Part shown: positions 58,312 to 64,000 of the stretch, piece by piece | Position numbering within the stretch: position 1 is the first letter of the stretch | Layout: every line of letters begins with the position of its first letter | Assembly: GCA_022495995.1 (NCBI GenBank) | Contig: JAFEMH010002556.1 | Span: 267,618 to 331,617 of the forward strand | Reading direction: 5' to 3' | DNA length: 64,000 bases | Source: Adenophora triphylla var. japonica | Taxonomy: Eukaryota; Streptophyta; Magnoliopsida; Asterales; Campanulaceae | Position numbers and translations under genes: made by a program | The notes under the pieces: model-generated | Databases searched by the model: none | What the model was told of the DNA's origin: nothing | Seen by the model: the letters and a program-made list of their open reading frames with translations, nothing else

Positions 58312-59168
58312 CTCCCTCCGTCCCTGTCCCTCCGTCCCTGGAAGATTGTCCCATTTGTCATTTTGATTTGTCCCAAAAAGTATGTCTTGAACATACCAAA
58401 AGTAGCGAGTTGGGCCAAACGAGTAAAGCCCAATCCTCAAGCAAATATGGCCGCCGCGTTCCCAGTAGACTAGGCCCAATCACCATAAGGCCCAAGGCCC
58501 AGTTACAGGGTTCGTCGACCTAAGTTCATTGTCCGGCCTCCAAGGCCCCGACCTAGCTTGGTCCGACTCTACAAACCCCTGTCTTGATTCGGGTACGATC
58601 CATGCTCTACCCGTCAGTCAGGTCGACCATTCCACAAATGGCGACCTCGACCTAATCACCAAGTGTCGACCTAACAGATTGGACGCACATGAGTCAACCT
58701 TTCCATAACCCGTTCCCTACAAATCAGGAGCCGTTACCAGACACGTTCACATTATTCGCAACTGTCCCTAAAATCTCGGAGCTCATGTAGCACCACCAAA
58801 AATACAATAGTCAACACCTATAAATACATCATCACTACCAACGGTGCAAAGGTAACTGCCATTTTGTTATCTGAATTCATTATTCAATACATTTTGAGCT
58901 ATATACACCGTTATCTTACTCTCACGCCCGAGCGTCTTCGCCGGAGACACATCCGGCTAGTCGTGGGTTCTGATTTCAGGTCAAGGAGCCAGGTGATTGG
59001 TCCTGCCACGTGGAGGATTACTGATAAGCACAATTCCCGCAGCATCATGTCTCATTTCTAAACTTAGGCATGAATGTTAGTGCAAATCTACTAAGGTACA
59101 AGAAGGTGAAGCTCTTCCTTAATAATTACAAAATGTACAACAGGATAATCTTTTAGGGACGGAGGAAG
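58312..59168. mobile_element. Stowaway-type MITE C interrupted by an LTR-like segment
   Basis: The left end has a locally duplicated terminus (CTCCCTCCGTCCCTGTCCCTCCGTCCCTGG). The right end AGGATAATCTTTTAGGGACG pairs with GGAAGATTGTCCC at the left. TA flanks both sides. The normal MITE body is replaced by inserted DNA from about 58380. Confidence 0.7.
58390..59050 (+). mobile_element. Possible solo LTR or TRIM-like insertion
   Basis: GC-richer than its surroundings, begins near TGTCTTGAACATACC, and has a TATA box (CCTATAAATACATC, about 58818) followed by a plausible R-U5 (CGCCCGAGCGTCTTCGCCGG, about 58926). No target duplication or partner LTR is found, so the ends are uncertain. It resembles the remnant at 38270-39110 in layout. 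Confidence 0.4.
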
Positions 59169-59276
59169 TATATTTTATTATGTTGATTTAGTGGGGCGTG
59201 CTGGTACCAAAGTGGGTCCCTATGGTAGTAACAATAACAAAAATCATTTCTGGACAAGTGGAGTATGCAACTCCAC

Positions 59277-59278
<2 letters not shown>

Positions 59279-59320
<42 letters not shown>
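59279..59320. repeat. (TA)n microsatellite
   Basis: About 21 uninterrupted TA units. Confidence 0.97.
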
Positions 59321-59322
<2 letters not shown>

Positions 59323-59456
59323 CCATATCGATTATTTTTTTGGATAAATGAAGAAAACGCACTAAAATAGTTGAACGGAATAAAAGTTATGGGACAGACT
59401 CAACGAATAAATCTCAACATTTCAGACGTTACAAATACAATACCATGAAATGGGTC

Positions 59457-59845
59457 CATTACAAGAAAAACAGGTTTTAGCGACGAAAAAATACGTCACT
59501 AAAAGCCAAAAATTCGTCGCTAAAGACATTTAGCGACAGATTAGCAACAGAAATTTTCCGTCGTTAAAACCCTTGTCACTAATAACAGCGACAGATTTTT
59601 GAGCCGTCGTTAAATTAACGACGAATTATATTGTCGTTAAAGTCAAAAAATCCGTCGCTAATGTTGAGAAAGAGACGACAAATTTTGATTGTATTAGCGA
59701 CAGATGTAACGACGGAAATTTCCGTCGCTAAAATTTATTCCATATTTTCACAATTTTATTATTTTTTAAAATTTTCTTTTTTCAATATTTTTTATATACC
59801 AAATTACCGACGGATATTTCCGTCGCTAATTTGATATTTTTTATT
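59457..59845. repeat. CACTA-2 subterminal repeat field
   Basis: Many AGCGACGGA / CCGTCGCTAAA / AACGACGGAAAT units; 59700-59845 closely matches the reverse complement of about 36905-37060 in CACTA-1. Confidence 0.9.
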
Positions 59846-59847
59846 AA

Positions 59848-59848
59848 A

Positions 59849-59879
<31 letters not shown>

Positions 59880-59908
59880 TATTTTAAAAAATATATATAT
59901 ATATATAT
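59848..59908. repeat. (TA)n microsatellite in CACTA-2
   Basis: Two TA runs separated by TTAATATATTTTAAAAA, at the position equivalent to 36709-36894 in CACTA-1 but much shorter. Confidence 0.95.
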
Positions 59909-60052
59909 TTATTCTCAATTTAATCCCTTAACTTTTTTTATTCTCAAATCAATCCTTACATTTTTCAAAAGTTACACTTTGCTCCACCACCATCCACAAC
60001 CACCACAACCACCACCACCACCACCCATAAAAACATACATACAGTGTGTTCT

Positions 60053-60361
60053 CAGGGTACCAACATCATCAACAAAGAGAGTTTTGTGTGTTAATCCACC
60101 ATACAATGCTCTCCTGTACTCCTCATAATCCTTTAAACCCAACCCCAATCCGGCCCATCTCGACCTCTCCGTCTCCGCTGCCACCACCGACGACGAGAAG
60201 CGTGACCGGAAACCACCAACACCAAATGGGTCGACTCGAATCTTCGCTAAATCACCGTTGCAGGCCAAACGAGACCACCCAGATGCCAAATTACTCGATG
60301 TATTGTGAGACACAGAGCTCAGAAACCTACTGATCTTTGAACGTGTCGCCATTGCAGCCAT
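60053..60361 (-). pseudogene. Captured first exon resembling an organelle-targeted HAD-like hydrolase
   Basis: The minus-strand frame is open from ATG 60361 for about 103 codons. The N-terminus (MAATRS-type, Ser/Arg-rich, few acidic residues, RFLSSVSHNTSSNL) looks like a mitochondrial or plastid presequence. Near the end, YEEYRRALYGGLTHKTLFVD leads to DVGTL, which resembles the first catalytic motif (D-x-x-GT-L) of plant HAD-family hydrolases preceded by a similar RRxLYG-THK phrase (from memory; not searched). After DVGTL the likeness stops and Gly-rich simple sequence follows, so only an exon-sized piece is present. It lies inside CACTA-2, so it is likely a transduplicated host fragment and not a working gene. 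Confidence 0.5.
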
Positions 60362-60780
60362 TTTCTACCTTCATTTGCTGTTTCCACTCCCAGTTTTTTT
60401 GTGATTATGCAATGTATTTGATATACCAAGGTAGAGAAGAAGACGACGTTGGGGGAGAGAGAGAAGAAGACGACGTTGGGGAGAGAGAGAAGAAGACGCC
60501 GGTTGGGGAGAGAGTAAGACAGATCTAGAAGAGTGAGAGAGAGAAGAATGAGAGGTGGGTAGGGTTTTGTTTAGTGAAAGTGAGTGAATTAGGACCATTA
60601 GATTTGAAAAAGATTAATGGTGTGGATTGATTTATTGATAATCCATGTGAATATTAGAGGGCCAATCAAATGAAAGTGTGTTTTTGTTTTTATGGGATGA
60701 ATTTGAACCATTGGATGTGATGCATCTAATGGTAAAGATATTGCTTAGATAATGATCTATGTAAATACTTGTATTTCTTC
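60362..60780. other. Purine-rich flank of the captured exon
   Basis: GAGAGAGAAGAAGACG units repeat three times at 60435-60500, the complement of the CT-rich 5' leader expected upstream of the minus-strand captured exon. Sequences at 60590-60730 (ATTAATGGTGTGGATTGAT, AACCATTGGATG) resemble phrases at 35580-35710 in CACTA-1. Confidence 0.5.
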
Positions 60781-61379
60781 ATGATTATAATAATTAATAA
60801 TAATAATAATTCAAACTATAAAATAATATTATGCCTAATATCAATAATAATAATATTTATTATCAATAATATTTATTAATGAATTATTAATTATATAATT
60901 GATTAATTAATTAATATTAATATTAATTATATAAACAGTAATAATATTATTAATAATAGTAATAATAATAATTAGTAATTTTTATTATTTTTTTATTGAC
61001 TAGAAAAAATATTTTAGACTTTTTTTATTACTGTAATTTACAAAAAGTTATCTAAAATATTTACTTATTTAATTTACCCAAAATTTTAGTTAAAGTAGTA
61101 TGTCTAATATCAATTTTTTTAAATAATTTTTTTGAAAAAAACTTTCTTACTAAAAAAAGTTTAAAACATTTATCTCTATTCAAAAAAAAAAAAAATTAAA
61201 AATACTCATAGTGAAGGATATTGTATGTCCCTCATTTATTTAGTTAATTTCTAACTTAATTTATATAATTTTTTTTAAAAAACTTCCTTACCAAAAAAAG
61301 TCTAAACTATTTATCTCAGTTCAAAAATAAATTAAAGAAAAATAATTATACTTTTAAAATATTAATAATACTTATTAAT

Positions 61380-62100
61380 ATACCCTCATACCCTAAACCT
61401 CATATACCCTCATACCCTAAATCTCATATACCCTCATACCCTAAACTCTAAACCCTATACCCTATATACTTATAATATAGGGTTTAGGGTTTAGGGTACA
61501 TGGTATATAATATAGGGTATATGGTATAGGATATAGTATATAGGGTATAGAGTATAGGGTATAGGGTTAGCGTATAGAGTATAGGGTATAGGATATGGGG
61601 TATAAGGTATAGGGTGTCGGGTATAGGGTATATAGGGTATATGATATAGGGTATATGGTATAGGATATAGAGTATATGATATAGGGTATAGGGTGTAGTG
61701 TATAGGGTATAGGGTATAGGGTATATGGTATATTATATAGGGTATAGGGTATAGGGTATAGGGTATAGGATATAGGGTATAGGGTATAGGGTATATTATA
61801 TAGGGTATAGAGTATAGGGTATAAGCTATAGTGTATAGGGTATAGGATATGGGGTATAGGGTATAGGGTATATAGGGTATAGGATATAGGGTATAGGGTA
61901 TATGGTATAGGGTATAGGATATATGGTATAGAGTATAGGATATAGGGTATAAAGTATATGGTATAGGGTATAGAATATAGGGTATAGGGTATAGGGTATA
62001 GAGTATAGAGTATATGATATAGGGTATAGGGTATAGAGTATATGGTATAGGGTATAGGGTATATGATTTAGGGTTTAGGGTATATGGTATAGAGTATAGG
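61380..62100. repeat. Telomere-variant array (TATAGGG)n in CACTA-2
   Basis: Mostly one orientation (TATAGGG on +) after a short CCCTCATA/CCCTAAA lead-in. GGGTTTAGGGTTTAGGG occurs at about 61480 and 62075. Equivalent to 32876-34315 in CACTA-1, which by contrast alternates strand. Confidence 0.94.
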
Positions 62101-62650
62101 GACGGGTAAAGTTATTTAATTTTTATTTATAAATGTATAGTTTTTTTATTTTTTATGAATATAAATAAATATTTTGGACATTTTTTATTATTGAATTTTT
62201 TTTCAAAAAGTTATATAAAAAAAGTTAGAAAAAAATAAACAAATGAAAGTATAATAAAGAAATCAGGGACGGGTAAAATTATTTAATTTTAATTTATAAA
62301 TTAATATTTTTTTTATTTTTTATGAATATAAATAAATATTTTGGACATTTTTTAGTATTGAAGTTTTTTTCATAAATTTATATAAAAAAAAGTTAGAAAA
62401 AAAAAATAAACAAATGAAAGTATAATAAAGAAATCAGGGACGGGTAAAATTCTTTAATTTTTATTTATAAATGTATAATTTTTTTTATTTTTTATGAATA
62501 TAAATAAATATTTTGGACATTTTTTAGTATTGAAGTTTTTTTCAAAAAGTTATATAAAAAAAGTTAAAAAAAAATAAACAAATGAAAGTATAATAAAGAA
62601 ATTAGTAAAATTTTTTTAATTTTTATTTATAAATGTATATTTTTTTTTAT
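62101..62650. repeat. Tandem repeat, unit about 180 bp, beside the array
   Basis: GGGACGGGTAAA(G/A)TTATTTAATTTT and the following ATAAATATTTTGGACATTTTTTA recur at about 62100, 62270 and 62438, with a partial copy at about 62605. One copy in reverse complement lies in CACTA-1 at about 32730-32860. Confidence 0.85.
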
Positions 62651-64000
62651 TTTAACTTTTATATAACTTTTGAAAAAACCAACTGCAAATGTCCAAAATA
62701 TTATTTATATTCATAAAAATAAAAAAAGCCCATACATTATAAATAAAAAGTGAAATTTTACCAGAATCACTCGCTATTTAACATATAACTCAACAAAAAG
62801 TATGTCTAAATATTTATTTATATTCATAGCTCAAAAAAATATTAATTTATAAATTAAAATTAAATAATTTACCGTCTGTTCTTTTATTATATATTTGTTT
62901 ATTTTTCTAACTTTTTTATATAACTTTTTGAAAAATTCAATAATAAAAATGTCCAAAATGTTATTTATATTAAAATAAAACTATGCATTTATAAATAAAG
63001 TGCTACTGCTGCCATGCTGCCCTAAGCCCTAAATCTGCACCTATACCCTATACCATATACTCCTGCCCTATACCTATATCATATACTCTATGCTGCCTAT
63101 ACCCTATACCTATATTCATGCTACCTAATCTATACCATATATCTGCCCTATGCCCTGTCTGCCCTATGCCCTATGCCCCGCCCTATCTACTGCCAACAGC
63201 TATATGCCTATATGTACCCTCTCCCTCTGCCTATATCTATACCCTATACTCACTATGCTACCTACACTACCCTATCATACTCACATATCACCATACCATA
63301 TACCTATATCATATACCTATATACCTACCGACACCTATACCTTATACCCCATATCCTATACCCTATACTCTATACATAACCCTATACCCTACTCTATACC
63401 CTATATACTATATCCTATACCATATACCTATATTATATACCATGTACCCTAAACCCTAAACCCTATATTATAAGTATATAGGGTATAGGGTTTTTACAGA
63501 GTTTAGGAGTATGAGGGTATATGAGATTTAGAGATGTGAGGGTAACACTGGAGTTTAAGTATGAGGAAGTATATTAATAAGTATTATTAATATTTTAAAA
63601 GTATATTTTCTTGGTATTTTGAATAAATAGTTTGGAGCTTTTTATTGAAAGTTTTTAAATTATATAAAGTAAGTTAGAAATTAACTTTAAATAATGAAGA
63701 CAATATCCTTCACTATGATTATTTTTAATTTTTTTTTTTTGAATAAGAAGATAAATGTTTTAAACTTTTTGAAAGTTTTTTCAAAAAAACATTTAAAAAA
63801 ATTGATATTAGGCACAATACTGGCACTAGAGCCCAGTAAATTAAATAAAAGCATGTAAATATTTTAGATAACTTTTTGTAAATTTCAGTAATAAAAAAAG
63901 TCTAAAATATGTTTTCCTAGTCAATAAAAAATAATAAAAAGTACTAGTATTATTATTACTATTATTAATAATATTATTACTGTTTATATAATTAATATTA

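Larger units (their letters stand above)
59457..64000. mobile_element. CACTA element 2, same family as CACTA-1, inverted, runs off the window
   Basis: The left end CATTACAAGAAAAACAGGTTTTAGCGACG matches the reverse complement of the right end of CACTA-1, with the third base C changed to T. The order from here (subterminal AGCGACGG field, TA microsatellite, captured fragment, AT-rich DNA, TATAGGG array, GGGACGGGTAAA repeats) mirrors CACTA-1 read backwards. The other end is not in the window. No transposase frame is seen. Confidence 0.88.
60918..64000. repeat. Large imperfect inverted repeat centred near 62.47 kb
   Basis: 61480 pairs with 63463 and 60918 pairs with 64000. Examples: TATACTTATAATATAGGG at 61464 against its reverse complement at 63461, and TAATATTAATTATATAAACA at 60918 against the last 20 bases of the window. 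The right arm has many short gaps and odd substitutions. The left arm has a 720-bp array; the matching right array is only about 490 bp and ragged. Confidence 0.88.

Noticed and set aside
58312..58523. Host gene fragment suggested by a 122-codon + strand frame
   Set aside because: The frame starts in AT-rich spacer and crosses a MITE end and the LTR-like insert; no domain is seen.
63118..63459. Three overlapping + strand frames of 68-113 codons
   Set aside because: They lie in the degenerate CCCTATA array of the suspect palindrome arm and have repeat composition only.

Overview
The window is plant nuclear DNA, almost certainly from a flowering plant and probably a eudicot with a large, repeat-rich genome. 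It consists of nested transposable elements in AT-rich filler. I see no intact ordinary host gene, no rRNA or tRNA gene and no CRISPR array. The evidence is the mix of families: a chromodomain Ty3/gypsy element, a Tat-type gypsy element with a second RNase H, two Ty1/copia elements, a Helitron with helicase remains, Mutator-like elements with 9-10 bp target duplications, two CACTA elements, and many Stowaway MITEs with CTCCCTCCGTCCC ends. The species cannot be named from the sequence.

Layout. 1-9060: Tekay/Del-like gypsy element whose 5' LTR is cut by the window edge; its gag-pol is dead. 9061-10840: LTR and primer-site remnant of a second gypsy element. 12245-23679: a Pack-MULE flanked by CTTGTTATC, carrying a captured coding fragment, a 364-bp tandem duplication and a 22-bp minisatellite. 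It is split by a complete Tat element (12701-22596, target duplication GTCAA). That element has dead gag-pol but, on the opposite strand, a four-exon gene whose 529-codon frame is fully open after splicing.

23957-25248: a second MULE with about 200-bp inverted ends. 25282-31142: a minus-strand Helitron with decayed helicase and several MITEs, flanked by an exact 39-bp direct repeat. 31673-38203: a MULE-type element interrupted by CACTA-1 (31721-37302), which holds a 1.4-kb TATAGGG/TACCCTA array and a captured intron-containing fragment.

39806-46369: copia element Y on the minus strand; LTRs nearly identical but coding region broken. 46534-57460: a MITE containing a MITE containing copia element X (46968-57339, minus strand, SIRE-like, with an extra ORF after pol). 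58312-59168: a MITE interrupted by an LTR-like segment. 59457-64000: CACTA-2, same family as CACTA-1 but inverted, carrying a captured exon resembling a HAD-type hydrolase. The window ends in a large imperfect palindrome whose outer arm looks like error-laden sequence.

No pathway is encoded. The genes present are transposition genes (gag, protease, reverse transcriptase, RNase H, integrase, helicase), almost all pseudogenes, plus captured host fragments. Insertion order follows from nesting: MITE or MULE hosts first, LTR elements and CACTA later. LTR divergence counted by eye is about 0.2% for copia Y, 0.5% for Tat, 1.5% for the gypsy element and 2% for copia X.
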